Shown here: in pieces, positions 35,495-49,155 of the stretch
Numbering within the stretch: position 1 is the first letter of the stretch
How the letters are laid out: every line of letters starts with the position of its first letter
Origin: Theocolax elegans
Taxonomy: Eukaryota > Arthropoda > Insecta > Hymenoptera > Cerocephalidae
NCBI GenBank assembly: GCA_026168455.1
Contig: CM047426.1
Span: 81,619,986-81,683,985 of the forward strand
Direction: 5' to 3'
DNA: 64,000 nt
Notes under the pieces: model-generated
The model's database searches: none
Seen by the model: the letters and a program-made list of their open reading frames with translations, nothing else
What the model was told of the DNA's origin: nothing
Translations under genes and position numbers: made by a program

Positions 35495-38400
35495 TTTATA
35501 ACTGTATAAACTTTCGTTTTATATACCAAGATAACGAGACTTCGTAGGATGAAGAAAAAATTGCATGAATATATTTATGGGTTATAATTGATATTGTATG
35601 TCATAATGGACGAGAAGTTTATCAGACTCAAAGTACTAAACTTTTTATTTCGATGTTGTTATTAAATCTTTATCATTTTATTTGATACATTATTTTTAAT
35701 TCGGGTATAAAAATGCTACTTTAAAACAATTGTACATAATTTTATTGTTTTTTTAAATAATTTTTGTAACAAAAACATATTATCTTTCGCCACGAACTAT
35801 AGAAATATTTTACATATTTTTCTTGATTTAAGCGTTCGTTAGAAACAATTAGATATTCTTTAATTTATATCAAACTCATTGAATGTTATTGTAAAATATT
35901 TATCTATCTTTTTATAGTACAATGAAATATATTACATAATAAATTGATTATTCTCCTTCGTTAAGCATTATTGGAAAATGTTTGATTAAAGTTTTGAATG
36001 TTAAACATTTCACATTTTTACATATGTATATACATTATTTTAATAGAAAACAATGTTTAAAAATATTTACAAAGTACAATACAATTATATATGCTCTCTA
36101 TACAAAAGACATGAATAAAACAGTTGAATGCAACCAACGAAAAAGCTTGTATGTTTTATTGACGCAATGGTGAAGTTAACCATTATTTTGTAAACTCGCC
36201 TATGCATGCATATTCGTTTAAAATTATGACAATTCAATCACGTATTCGAATGAATGCAAAACTGAGATGTTACAGTATACATTTTTTTTAAATCGTTGCT
36301 TACATTGAGTACCGTATGATTTAAGTAAAATAATAGTACATTATAGTCAAATACGTATACTATTTTTTATCGTACTTGTTAATAAAATTGTTTTATTTTA
36401 TGATACCCAGAGCATCTCTATACATTTAAGCTCGTAATCGCACGACGAATATTTTGCGATTGCCTATAGTTTAACGGAAAATCGATTTTTGTTATTATCT
36501 GAAAAACAAGAAGAGATACGGTAAATCAGATAAAACTGTTGGTCAAACATGTATAACAGTGCGAAGTAAAACTTTTTTAATTCAGGTATATATACATACA
36601 TAAGATACGTAAACATCGATACTTGTTTACTTAAAGTTTTGTTCAACAAAAATTTTTTAAGTAAAATTCTATTTCGATGATCAATATAGCGAATAATACG
36701 TTAACTTTTTTATACAAAATATTCTGCGTATTGTTTATTGCTTTTGTGTACAATGACGTAAATTAATGAAAAAAAATTCGAAAATTTAAACATTTATCGT
36801 TTACGGTATTTTTAAAACAAAAACATTTATTTATTTTATACCTTGTACAAGGAACTTTTTATCAATTATGTACATTTTAAAGTAATAATTAATATATAAA
36901 TTCTATATTATTCTATATACAATACTTAATACCCGATAAATTAAAAATTTCGACATTTATAATTTAAGTGATAAAAAAATTAAATTTAATTGGTTAATCA
37001 AATTTGGTATATCATAAAAAACATACTTATACGATAAGAAATTCGTAAATGTAAATAAATTTCTAATTAAATGCGTAGATCATTGAATAAGCCTTTCAAA
37101 AGAAAACGTATATGTGTACATATAATAATGTAATAGTTTATCCGAGTTTTATAAAGCACATCTTTAGAATTATGCGAGGTACATATAAGTATTATTATGC
37201 TTGATGTGACATCGTGTTTATGTAACTCGAAAATCGAACAGACCTCCGTTGGAAGACGCTAATATAATAAGTCTAAGTATAATAAATAACCGACAGCGAT
37301 CACGCGCTTTATGAAAACTCACAAGTTACTTTATTTCTTATTTGTACACGCAAAAAAGCTATTGGATATAATTCTTTTACGATATTGAATGTGAGAGACA
37401 AAAAGTTTTAATTAATGCATTATATGTGTTAATTAAATTATCGTGAAAATATTATTGAATTTATGAGACTTGCGAAAATGTATTAATAAATTTTATACAA
37501 TACTTCTGAACGTGTTTCAATATTTTACATAATATATTTTACTTTAAAAAAAAACATTATTCTCAGTCACGTATATACGTAATACAAATGAAGAAATTAT
37601 CCAAAATACTGATTATACATATTAAAGTAAATTTAATATTTACCACATTATCGTTTTATTATGTAATAGAAAATAAGCAACTTCTTAGTTTTTTGTAGGT
37701 GAAATATAACGGATAAATTATGCCTCTATGTATAAAGAAAGAGAGTGAGCATTAGGTATGTAGTATCTACTTATTGTACTCAATGCAAGTAATTGCTTTT
37801 ACTATTATTCCGTATAAACGACATGTTTTCTCGGTTGTTCTTACTCTATCCTACATCGTGTCTATTTAATTTTGATTGAGAAAGTTGTCGGACGATTCAA
37901 GCTTTGTTGTATATAAATCGGTCATTATTTAGGACGTTGCGGATTATAGAAGATTGTTTTACTTTTCCGTATTTAGTCGCTATCTTCAATTATTTTTCTT
38001 TTTTAAAAATTGATTGATATCTCATCGAATGTCAATAGATGATATTACATTATTTTTTCAGTTTCTTAATTTTACCTCAAATGCAGTTACAACTATATAT
38101 AATAATTTCTTTAACTTTTATTTTACCAAAATGATGAAAAAATGAATATTAAAAAGTTTAAATAATATAATATTAATTAGAAGTTAACTTATACTTTATG
38201 TATATACGTAGAAATATTAAATAGCAGTAGTTAAAAGATAATTATTTGAAGAAATAATATTTAATTGAATTAAAAATATATTTATTTAACTTAAAATATT
38301 TATCATAAATATAAAATTTATTCAAATCTATTAAAGTGTTTCAAACCTATTACAGTTAAATGTTTGATTGAAACCAGTGAATTTTCGTGTAGAGTAGTAT

Positions 38401-38650
38401 AACTATTGATCTAATATTTATTGTACATTAATAATTTTAAAAACTTGTTATAAGTTGAATGTGTTGAGAATTCGCGAAAAAGTTCTTGACATTACGCCGA
38501 CTAGACTAAGAATGATTATAATAATATTTCGTAGGAATGGTACAGTAGATGGCAGTAGTTGTGCAGCTACAAAATGCAGGTGCCCGGACTTACCCAGTTT
38601 ACCCTGGTTTAGCTTGCTCTTGTATTTTTTTTTTTTACAAACGCATATTT
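35495..38650. other. 3' flank of the CRAL-TRIO gene and intergenic DNA
   Basis: Several AATAAA-type signals follow the stop codon. The stretch is AT-rich without supported genes. A GC-raised patch at 38535-38625 (GGCAGTAGTTGTGCAGCTAC, GGTGCCCGGACTTACCCAG) just left of the triplicated segment may be a promoter or short exon but gives no recognisable protein. Confidence 0.4.
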
Positions 38651-39229
38651 TACAACGTACAAATATACAAATATGTACATACATATATATAATACTGATT
38701 ATATAAAAATTTGTTGATTTTTAATAGTTTTAAATTAATTAATTTTCAGTAAATTAGTTATCATTTAGACTGAATTATAGCATAAAATAATTATGTCATA
38801 AAATAACGGTTTGTATATTATGCTCAACTTAAATGAAATCAATAGTAATCTTGCACATTCGATTGGTTACCCTATACTTTCTAACTATTTCATTACACGG
38901 CGAATTATTTATAAAAAGCTGAATTAAAAATGAAGAAGACATCTTATACTAAAAGTTTAATTTTGTATATATCAAAATGTATAACAAATGTTTCAACAAA
39001 AAGATATTTTTAACATTAATACATTATTTTTTGTTACAATTGTAACGTTACACCTCAATGTATTAATTAAACGAAGCCAAGTTTGTATAAGTATTTAATA
39101 AATACTAAAAATATTAAAGATTTTTTTATAACAATTTCTTTTAAAAATGATTGTTAAATACAAAATAGCCTCCTCGTCACATCGTTGCTAGTTATAGAGA
39201 ATATCCAGAGAAAAGATAAAAAAAGAAAT

Positions 39230-39520
39230 GGGCAAGTCTCGTGGTCCAGTCAGCCATGGAAACGATCGTCGACTTACATTATATCCAAAATGATGCATTA
39301 CGAAGACCTAAAGTATATAATCCACCCCCCATCCTGAATATGTGCGCGCGCGCGCGCAAAAAGAACGAAAATCAGGCGGGGGCTCGAATTTTCGTGGCTG
39401 CCTCTGATTCGAGCCTTCCTCGCGCAAACTCCATTTACGTTTGACACCAGACGCGCACTTGACAAGCTCGGCGTTAGTCCAGCCGTGAACAACCGGCTTA
39501 ACCTTCACTTTGCATCTGCT
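39230..39520. promoter_or_regulatory. GC island with a GC-dinucleotide tract (copy 1)
   Basis: A GC-rich patch with GTGCGCGCGCGCGCGC at 39341 in AT-rich surroundings, about 1.2 kb upstream of ERp29. Open frames on both strands (for example KVKPVVHGWTNAELVKCAS on minus) are short and unrecognised. It is best read as a promoter or first exon of an unidentified transcript. The other copies are at about 54630-54920 (inverted) and 56015-56305. Confidence 0.4.
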
Positions 39521-40591
39521 TTTTTTATATATACATATGATTCTTTTTAAATATCGGTGGTGTGTGTAAATACGTTATTTTTTTATACATACGATGGTGA
39601 GTCTTTAAGAAGCATAATTTACGAGTATTCGCTGTTTTAACGTGATATTTTGATGTGTATTTTTTTTCTTTGTTTTTTTTAATTATGACAGAACTGTGCT
39701 TTTCTGAATGATTAATTACTACTTTGCATTTAGATTGTACGGTTTTGTTCCTAAAGTATTACCATCGTGCAACTAATACCTTGAATTACTATTCAAACAG
39801 TATTGAACATTATTTTCATAAAACTTTTATTACGTTCAAAACGTATTTGCGTAATTATTAGTTTTATCGTAAAGTATTAATTATAATATAAGTAATGGTT
39901 ATAACACACATTTGGGTAATACAAATATTAAAAGTAATAAAAATACATCGCATAATGTAAATTTAGTGGTAAAATAATTTTCTTTAAATCTAGCAAAAAG
40001 TAAATAGTTATACATGTTATTATTTAAGTAACATATAAGATAATCGTGCTATGCACACTCATGTACATTATCACTATAATTTCCTTGCGTGAAATAAGCA
40101 ATTGCATTTCCGTTTCTATGCGAAGGTAATGGTTATCATGAATATTTTATTAACTTCGGCTTATTAATAATTCCTCAAACTGCGAATAGACTAGCAATTA
40201 TATATGAAATCTGAATTGTGTCAACGGAATGTGTGTTTTCTGATTATCTAAGCAGTCGAATACGTGCACATTTGAATATAAAATTTAGATTAATTGTGCA
40301 GTAACGAAATTGTGTAAACATTTAATTATTTTACGTATCACTTTTTTTAAAACGAAGTTGTATATTATTCGATTGTGATGAATTTAACAAAATAATTCAA
40401 AGTACTTATTCAAAATAGGAGAATCAAATTGCTGTAATTGATTAGTAGTTACTTCACGATCAAAAGAAGTTCAACTGGTGATATTTCTTTGTATATATAT
40501 TGCCTTTGAAAGACGAGTAAATTGAAAAATAAAATACCGTTCTTTGCTGTTTTAGCGTTCAATTAACGAGCAGCGGTGCTTTCCGTAGCCA

Positions 40592-40610
40592 CCCACGTGA
40601 GTGACGAAGA
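40592..40610 (+). promoter_or_regulatory. Candidate unfolded-protein-response element upstream of ERp29
   Basis: CCCACGTGAGTGACG lies about 85 bp upstream of the ERp29 start. The ACGT core with CCACG is similar to sites bound by XBP1/ATF6 in ER chaperone promoters, which fits the function of the gene, but a plain E-box reading (CACGTG) is equally possible. It is repeated in the other two copies. Confidence 0.25.
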
Positions 40611-40688
40611 TCAGAAAACACCCTAGTGTCAATGTACCTGAACGATCATCTCTAAAACGAACAGTCAAACTCTCGAATCCTTTTCACA

Positions 40689-42914
40689 ATGATCCGACGA
40701 CTATTTTTAACGGTTCTCTATTCCTTCGTAGCATTTTGCTTCGAAATGGAATTATCAGCAGCTGACGATTGTAAGGGTTGCGTACAATTGGACTCGAATA
40801 CTTTTGATAAGGTAAGGTCATTTACCTGGCCGGTTCGTTTGAAGGTTAAGTTTGCGGCGTTCCTTTGATTTACGTAGCTTTTGTTGAACGGTCTTTCTTT
40901 TTACGGTGTAATCATAAATTGTTTAATGCTTAATATTAAGTATGTCTATATATTTCTATTTAGGTGATTAATCCTGGTGTTTCTTTCCTTTTTCACAATA
41001 TTATTTATACGTTTATTTGTATGTTTTTAAAAATTAGAATTGGTAAATTATTGAGGTATAGTAGAGTTGCGTAGCTATATTAATTTTTGTCAAAATTAAA
41101 AAATTCATCTTAAAAGTTAATAATTTAATTGTATGATCGACCTTCACTACGGTGAAACATATAGTAGTATATTAAACGGGTTTCAAGCCCCATAGAAATT
41201 TAATACTTTACATCCGTTTTGTTTCACACACATAATATCCGAGAAAACTAAGTCCCTGTACACAAGTATAGTAACATCCTCAAAGTATACAAGATCTATA
41301 AAAAATTTCTATTTTTATATATTACTGGATCAATAAGAACAAAAAAAAATATCCTACCTTTCTTGCATTTATAAATAAAGTTTTTTTGTTTAATAATCAT
41401 AATCATGGTATATAATTTTTTTTATTGTTATTTATAAAAAATGTTAATTTATAATACACAAAAATACGAATTGAAACGCACAATTATAAAAAATAAATTT
41501 TCATATCTTAATAAAAGACAATTAAACACGAATACAAAAATATAATATTTTTTTCTATTACAACTTACGCCTTGAAAACATTAATTTTGAAAACAATAAT
41601 CATTATGTAAATTAAAATTACTTTGTTCAGTTCCATTGTTCAGCTATACACAATATTCTTATCTTAATGTGACATGAGTGTAAGAAAAAAAAATGTAATA
41701 TTTTTTATCTTGCATTTTGCCAATATGTACCACACGCTTTGATGCACACAAAATATTATATAGTACAATTATAAAAATAATAGAAAAAAATGATAACTTA
41801 TAAATTTTTATAAATTTGATGAGATAAGCTCTATGAGAATTCATGAATTAATATAATTTAAAGTTTCAAATTAATCATTACAACTATGTGAATTTCGTTC
41901 TTAAAAATATAAATTATCTGTATGATAAAAAATTATATTAATATATAATTTTCTAATAACTAAATTTTATTCAGGTTATACCGAAATTTAAAGCAGCTGT
42001 AGTTAAATTTGACGTCGCCTTTCCGTACGGTGAAAAACACGAAGAATTTGCTAAAGTTGCTCTTTCTACGAGAGATTCAATGGATATTTTAGTCGCAGAA
42101 ATCGGAGTCAAAGATTTTGGAAATAAAGACAATTCGGATTTGGCAGTTCGATATAATGTTAAAAAAGAAGAATATCCAATTGTATTACTTTTTGTGCAAG
42201 GAAAAACGGAACCTTTCCGTTTTGTTGCTGAAAAAGATTCGGACTTTACTGCTGACAATATCAAAAGATTTATTAAGAAAAAATCTGGTGTTTATTTAGG
42301 TTTACCTGGATGCGTTGAAAAATTAGACAGATTAGCTGAAGAGTTTAAAACGTCTAGTGAAAAAGATAGACAGGTTGGATTTTACATTTCATCTTTGTTA
42401 GTTGGTTTTAAATACAGAAAGTACTATAAAAATCTAGAACTACTATTTTTCAATTTTATCCATCATCAATTGTGATAAATGTTAAATTCGTTTCCTGATC
42501 TTTATATAATTTTTTAAAAACCATAAATTTACAGAAAAACTTGTAATGGGTGGATAAATAAATAAATAATAATAATAATTATAATAAAATCTTTTAGTCC
42601 TTTCTGATTAAAATACGATTTAAATTTATAATAATAATAATTTATTAAAAAATTGATTAAATAATTTGCATTTACAGGAAATTCTAAATAAAGCCAAAGT
42701 TTTTGAAGAAACTTTACCCGAAGAACATCGTCCTGCAGCAAAAGTTTATGTAAAAACAATGGAAAGAATATTAGAACGAGGTGACGTATTCGTTCAAACT
42801 GAACAGACTAGAATTGAAGGGCTATTGAAGGGTAAACTTTCTACTGACAAGAAACGTACGATGGAGGAACGACGAAATATATTACAATCTTTCACACACA
42901 GAGACGAATTATAA
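40689..42914 (+). CDS. wbl: ERp29/windbeutel, ER lumenal PDI-like chaperone (copy 1, intact)
   Basis: ERp29 helps fold and export secretory proteins from the ER. Its fly orthologue Windbeutel is needed to move Pipe to the Golgi in dorsoventral patterning. Exons 40689-40811, 41975-42373 and 42678-42914 give 252 aa, all junctions in phase. Residues 1-25 form a signal peptide (MIRRLFLTVLYSFVAF). CKGC at 28-31 is the N-terminal CXXC also known from insect members. The thioredoxin-like domain (about 32-150) includes VKFDVAFPYGEKHEEFAKVA and YPIVLLFVQGKTEPF. The helical D domain (about 155-245) includes KVFEETLPEEHRPAAKVYVK. The C-terminus is RDEL, an ER-retention signal. The intron 2 donor is the weaker CAG|GTTGGA. 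It converges on RanBP1, about 750 bp apart. Confidence 0.93.
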
Positions 42915-43660
42915 TTTATTTACAAAATTGAAAGATAAGCACAAATATTCGATTCGATATTTGCTTTATAGAAATTGTAAGTCAATTGTGTGATTATGAA
43001 AATCATTTAATCAGGACCAAGAAGCAACGAATGTAAAAAAAAAAACACACGTTCGTGAACACACGTTTTCACTATTTGTAATTTTTTTTAAATAAGAAAC
43101 ATGACTCTTAAAGTAAATATACCTAAATTAATCTAAGAATACCATTTTTTACTGAATTGTAATAATGTTCCTAATCACGAGTTTGAACTGAAAATTATAG
43201 CATAGGATGCCAATATAGAAAATCCTTGTGATACAAAGTAATATCGCATTTATTATTGTGTAGTATTTCATCATTTTACAATGTAATATGCTTATAATTC
43301 AGTGAATCACTAGCCAGTGAAGATTCTACGTTTTCTGTAATGCATTTTGTTGCTTTTAAAATCACAGATATCATGTACAATATCAGTATAAATACCATTC
43401 TTATATATAAGCAAATGAAGATTCAGTACCCAAACTTATTATAACTGTCAATTTTCATGCAATAAAAAAAAATTCGTAAAGTAATGATTTTCTTTATCTA
43501 TTAATTTTTTTAATACTAAATTGCGTCTTATTAAATTGATGTTTTTTCCTTACACTTGTGCGCATCATTAGGAATGTTCTTATTCCATTTATTGGAATTT
43601 CAATTATTCTTTTTGCTTTTGCATTCGTCATGTGATTTACTCTAAAGATAATATTCACTC

Positions 43661-45035
43661 TTATTCCTTAACTTTCAATTTCTCAAGATCTTTTGTGACA
43701 TTGGCAGTAGTTTTTGTTACTTCATCTTTTGTATCATCTTTGGAATGCTTTTTACCTTCTGTTGTAGAACTTGTAGAGGTAGTATCTTTATCATCTTTTG
43801 TGCATTTTGTTTCATCTTCACTATTGTCACTACTAACATCACTTTCACTGTCCTCTGAATCAGGCTTTCCAGAGTACGCTTTACACTCTGATTCTACAAT
43901 TTTCTTTGCCTTTTCAAATGCTTCCTTCCACAGCTTTGCATCTTTAAGTAAATATAAATATAAATAAATATAAATGAGAATATAAATAAATATAAATGAG
44001 AATATAAATAAATAATAATTAAGTATTAATTATTACTTTCTACATTAGCAAATCTTATTGCTAGCAGCTGAGGTTTTGGTTGTTCATCTGCAAAATCTGC
44101 AAGGGCACTCCAAACCCAGGCACGATCACTGCCACAGTTTGGATTTAATTCCATCCAAGGCCAAACAAAATGATTTGCACAAATCTTCAAAGTCTTGTCA
44201 CGTCGCATTACAATCCTAACAGTATTTTTTATTTTATGCCTGAGTAACTTTACTTCTCCTGTCCCTCTTTCTTTCCATTCTGCAGGAATGTCAGTTGTGT
44301 CATAACGATATAATTTTGCTCTCCTGCAAATTTAATAAATAAGTTTTTAATAAATAAATATAAAAATTATAAATTTCTAGATTCTATATACCAATAAATC
44401 GTATATTAATAAAAAATTAAGTAACATTTAACATGTTATTAATAAAAAAAAGGTCATATTTAATAGCATAACAAGTTTTTCATGTAACATGCAAATAAAA
44501 ATAAAACAAAAAAAATTATAATATAATAAAAATAAATAATACAAAAATTAATAATTTACAATTTTATCATTTCAATCTCTTCTTCTTCATTTGTAGACAC
44601 TTCGACTATAGGAAGTTGCACTACTGGTTCAAAGTGAATTGAAGGAGATTTTGGTGGTGATTCTCCGAGTGCACCAACATCTTCCGCAGTTCCATTTTTA
44701 GTGATATGTTCCCCATTTACCTAAAAAACCAATATTTGAAGTATAAATAAAAAAACAAAGAAAACATTAATCACCTGTTGATAAACATTAAACTTCACCA
44801 ATAATTAAATAATGTCCTAGCAAATAAAATTTTACAACATTAATAACTTCAAATTAATTTATAACAAATACTGTAAACTGATAATATAAAAAAAAGTTTG
44901 AAAGTTAACTTACCAAACAAAAAAAAGACAACACTATAACCTAATTTAATTTAATTACAATTGGATCGTTATATATACCTCCAGCAAATATTAAGTTATT
45001 TAAATGAAATAATTGAAACTTACTCCTTCAGGCAT
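43661..45035 (-). CDS. RanBP1: RanBP1, Ran-GTP binding protein (copy 1, intact)
   Basis: RanBP1 binds Ran-GTP in the cytosol and stimulates GTP hydrolysis with RanGAP, releasing export complexes. Minus-strand coding exons 45024-45035, 44560-44720, 44037-44323 and 43661-43941 sum to 741 nt, 246 aa plus stop, in phase. Exon 1 codes only MPEG. Residues about 20-58 are acidic ([19 protein letters not shown]). The Ran-binding domain (about 58-170) has the family hallmarks [48 protein letters not shown] and [17 protein letters not shown]. The C-terminal tail is rich in Ser, Asp, Thr and Lys ([17 protein letters not shown]) and ends [15 protein letters not shown] box lies on the minus strand about 60 bp upstream (45098-45094). 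Confidence 0.93.
43942..44036 (-). repeat. Intronic AAATATAAAT minisatellite in RanBP1 (copy 1)
   Basis: The short last intron is built mostly of TAAATATAAAT and GAGAATATAAAT units. The array differs in length among the three gene copies (other copies at 50149-50237 and 60726-60817), so it can tag reads to a copy. Confidence 0.7.
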
Positions 45036-46639
45036 TTTGTTTGTTGAAACTTTTATTCCAAAATTGTAAAAAAAATAAGACAATACGCAGCTGATTGGCG
45101 GTACAACGGCTTTTGCTACTTGATCAAATATATATAAAGTTATCCTATACATATATATGTATATATATATGTAGACTATCGTATACTATATATATTCTAA
45201 AATAAACGGAAAACGGATACCAAACGGATACAAGTGAAGTTAGCTACGTATTGTTCAAATACATCGAAAATATATGTTTACCGGTATTTTTCAATTTTTA
45301 AATTATCATAATTTTCATTTGCAACAATTAATAATGCATGCATTAAATATTTTCAAAGCTGATTGCATATTTACTACAGAAATGTATGTAATATTTTATA
45401 TATATATATATATATATATTTATTGATCGAATTTAGATTTTATTATTTTAAAATTAACATAAATTTGACAGTTATTTTACTAAATCTAGATAATTAATTA
45501 AAAATTAATATTTTAAATTTAAATGATTTTAATAAATGTAAGGATAGATTTTGATAGCGGAAATTAAATCTATATGTACATGTACTGCACGTATACTTAT
45601 ATGATATATATGTTGTAACGTTTTAAAACTCTATGGTCGCCGTCTTTCGAAATCTGCCTTAAATATAATAGTATAATATATATAATAATATACGTTTGAC
45701 AATGAAGAATTTTATTAAAAATATAATTCGTATATTATTAATATTGTATAATATTAATGAAAAACATCGAAATTATAATATTTAATTTCTTAAAAATAAT
45801 TCAGAAGATCAACAAATTTAATTTATATAACAAAATTTTACCTTAAATAACAAAAAAATCATAAATAAAAGTAATGAAACTTAAAAACCCACGATAAAAA
45901 CAATATACATTTAGTTGATACGATTTCAATAATTTACTAACAATCGATAGTTCATTATTTTTAATTAACAATTGCAAACGTTAATTCTATTCCTTTTATT
46001 AGATATATATGTCACAGACATGGACACGTCGCCCTATACACTCGCATATGTGACTCACCTGACAATATGTATAACGTAATATGATAACAGAAATTATAGG
46101 TTTTCTGCGATAAAAAAATTTATCATTTTTTTATTACTTATATTATTTAATATTCTTACTTGTGTATTCATATATATTTATCAACATATATATTACAATA
46201 TACACGCGTGAGGCATTAAATTTGAGTTATTAACATAATTCAGCAAATCAACTAAATCGAAAATATATGTAACCATCAACATTTGTTTTTACTAAATTTT
46301 CAAAATTGATCAAAGTTCATTTATAACAGAATATACTTAAATAATTCATTCTAAATAGAAAAAAAAAAGTTTTTTTAACTAGTCAGGTGTATTTGTTCTC
46401 GGCCAACCTATAAGTATAACACATTATAAATCACCGATAGCTAAGTATATAAAAAGTGTGCTCTCGATACCTATATCATAATTCGGTATATAAAGTCAGG
46501 TTAAGTTCTCTCAAAACGTATTATCATAATATCGTACATAAGAGAAACGTGGAAGCAAACGCCATGTTTTTCGATACAAAATACGCATATACCATTTTGG
46601 CGAAAAGTTAACCTAAAGGATAACTATATATATATTATA

Positions 46640-46661
46640 TATATATATAAATTGATTTTTC

Positions 46662-46697
<36 letters not shown>
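46640..46697. repeat. (TA)n microsatellite
   Basis: Two nearly pure TA tracts (46627-46648 and 46665-46697) separated by AATTGATTTTTCCTC. Tract length differs in copy 2 (about 47525-47590) and copy 3 (about 63405-63475). Another TA tract is at 45398-45420. Confidence 0.8.
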
Positions 46698-46698
<1 letters not shown>

Positions 46699-46839
46699 CT
46701 TCTCCGGGATAAAAAAACAGCAAGTATAAGAGTGTGTGTTTATGATTTGTCGATCGTCCAGTTGACGTCACACGATTCGTGAAAACGGAGCCAAAGGGGT
46801 CTCTCAACCGTATAGTATAGTGTACATGCATATATATAT

Positions 46840-47187
46840 ATATAGAAAAGGTGTTGGCGGGAGGGAGGGCAAAGGCGCGCGCGCGCATCGCGGCTACTTG
46901 CGTCGGCCATTGCGGGTACCTTGCTCTCCTCCATCATAGCGCGAACGAGCGAGTGAGCGAGAGAGAGAAAGCGAGAGCGAGAGCGCCTTTTTCCGTCGGG
47001 TGGAGAGAGCTACAGGCCTTGCCGCGTACAACTCGACGACGTCGTCAGTGAGAAATAGGAGGAGCCCTCTCAAGAGACGTCGTCAAAGAAGAGAAATATT
47101 TAATATATATATATTAAAAGAAGGGATTCATATAGCCTCGATTCTCCCATTTAACACGCGTCCGCGTGGGAGAAAGAGAGAGAGAGA
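46840..47187. promoter_or_regulatory. GC-rich promoter-like island and breakpoint spacer
   Basis: A GC-rich island in AT-rich DNA contains GCGCGCGCGC (near 46877), GGCCATTGCGG, GCGAGAGCGAGAGCG and purine tracts. No convincing coding exon (open frames on both strands are low-complexity Arg/Ala/Ser). It looks like a housekeeping promoter and 5' leader, most likely for a gene lying beyond copy 3. The part 47032-47187 is the spacer of the palindrome and is present in copies 1 and 3 only. Confidence 0.45.
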
Positions 47188-49155
47188 GTTGTACGCGCGG
47201 CAAGGCCTGTAGCTCTCTCCACCCGACCGGAAAAAGGCGCTCTCGCTCTCGCTTTCTCTCTCTCGCTCACTCGCTCGTTCGCGCTATGATGGAGGAGAGC
47301 AAGGTACCCGCAATGGCCGACGCAAGTAGCCGCGATGCGCGCGCGCGCCTTTGCCCTCCCTCCCGCCAACACCTTTTCTATATATATATATGCATGTACA
47401 ACTATACTATACGGTTGAGAGACCCCTTTGGCTCCGTTTTCACGAATCGTGTGACGTCAACTGGACGATCGACAAATCATAAACACACACTCTTTACTTG
47501 CTGTTTTTTTATCCCGGAGAAGAATATATATTATATATATATATATATATATGAGGAAAAATCAATTTATATATATATAATATATATAGTTACCTTTAGG
47601 TTAACTTTTCGCCAAAATGGTATATGCGTATTTGTATCGAAAAACATGGCGTTTGCTTCCACGTTTCTCTTATGTACGATATTATGATAATACGTTTTGA
47701 GAGAACTTAACCTGACTTTATATACCGAATTATGATATAGGTATCGAGAGCACACTTTTTATATACTTAGCTATCGGTGATTTATAATGTGTTATACTTA
47801 TAGGTTGGCCGAGAACAAATACACCTGACTAGTTAAAAAAACTTTTTTTTTCTATTTAGAATGAATATTAAGTATATTCTGTTATAAATGAACTTTGATC
47901 AATTTTGAAAATTTAGTAAAAACAAATGTTGATGGTTACATATATTTTCGATTTAGTTGATTGCTGAATTGTTAATAACTCAAATTTAATGCCTCACGCG
48001 TGTATATTGTAATATATGTTGATAAATATATGAATACACAAGTAAGAATATTAAATAATATAAGTAATAAAAAAAAATGATAAATTTTTTTATCGCAGAA
48101 AACCTATAATTTCTGTTATCATATTACGTTATACATATTGTCAGGTGAGTCACATATGCGAGTGTATAGGGCGACGTGTCCATGTCTGTGACATATATAT
48201 CTAATAAAAGGAATAGAATTAACGTTTGCAATTGTTAATTAAAAATAATGAACTATCGATTGTTAGTAAATTATTGAAATCGTATCAACTAAATGTATAT
48301 TGTTTTATCGTGGGTTTTTAAGTTTCATTACTTTATTTATGATTTTTTTGTTATTTAAGGTAAAATTTTGTTATATAATTAAATTTGTTGATCTTTGAAT
48401 TATTTTTAAGAAATTAAATATTATAATTTCGATGTTTTTCATTAATATTATACAAATTAATAATATACGAATTATATTTTTAATAAAATTCTTCATTGTC
48501 AAACGTATATTATTATATATTATACTATTATATTTAAGGCAGATTTCGAAACGGCGACCATAGAGTTTTAAAACGTTACAACATAATATCATATAAGTAT
48601 ACGTGCAGTACATGTACATATAGATTTAATTTCCGCTATCAAAATCTATCCTTACATTTATTAAAATCATTTAAATTTAAAATATTAATTTTAATTAATT
48701 ATCTAGATTTAGTAAAATAACTGTCAAATTTATGTTAATTTTAAAATAATAAAATCTAAATTCGATCAATAAATATATATATATATATATATAAAATATT
48801 ACATACATTTCTGTAGTAAATATGCAATCAGCTTTGAAAATATTTAATGCATGCATTATTAATTGTTGCAAATGAAAATTATGATAATTTAAAAATTGAA
48901 AAATACCGGTAAACATATATTTTCGATGTATTTGAACAATACGTAGCTAACTTCACTTGTATCCGTTTGGTATCCGTTTTCCGTTTATTTTAGAATATAT
49001 ATATAGTATCGATAGTCTACATATATATATACATATATATGTATAGGATAACTTTATATATATTTGATCAAGTAGCAAAAGCCGTTGTACCGCCAATCAG
49101 CTGCGTATTGTCTTATTTTTTTTACAATTTTGGAATAAAAGTTTCAACAAACAAA

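Larger units (their letters stand above)
38660..47031 (+). repeat. 8.4-kb triplicated segment, copy 1 (direct)
   Basis: The segment recurs inverted at 47188-55480 and again in direct orientation from about 55490. Direct copies are offset by 16.78 kb; inverted partners satisfy start plus end near 94.15-94.22 kb. It contains ERp29 (plus), RanBP1 (minus) and two GC islands. Its left edge adjoins sequence seen only once, so this copy keeps the original left flank. Confidence 0.95.

Noticed and set aside
41971..42264. Minus-strand 97-codon frame over ERp29 exon 2 (also at 58756-59049)
   Set aside because: It is antisense to an exon with clear ERp29 similarity and correct splice sites.
43632..43967. 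Plus-strand 111-codon Ser/Val-rich frame (also at 50224-50547 on minus and 60416-60751)
   Set aside because: It is the antisense shadow of the acidic C-terminal exon of RanBP1.
46613..47372. Arg/Ala/Ser-rich open frames on both strands around the palindrome centre
   Set aside because: They arise from GC-rich low-complexity promoter DNA and TA repeats, mirror each other across the inversion, and have no splice support or family resemblance.
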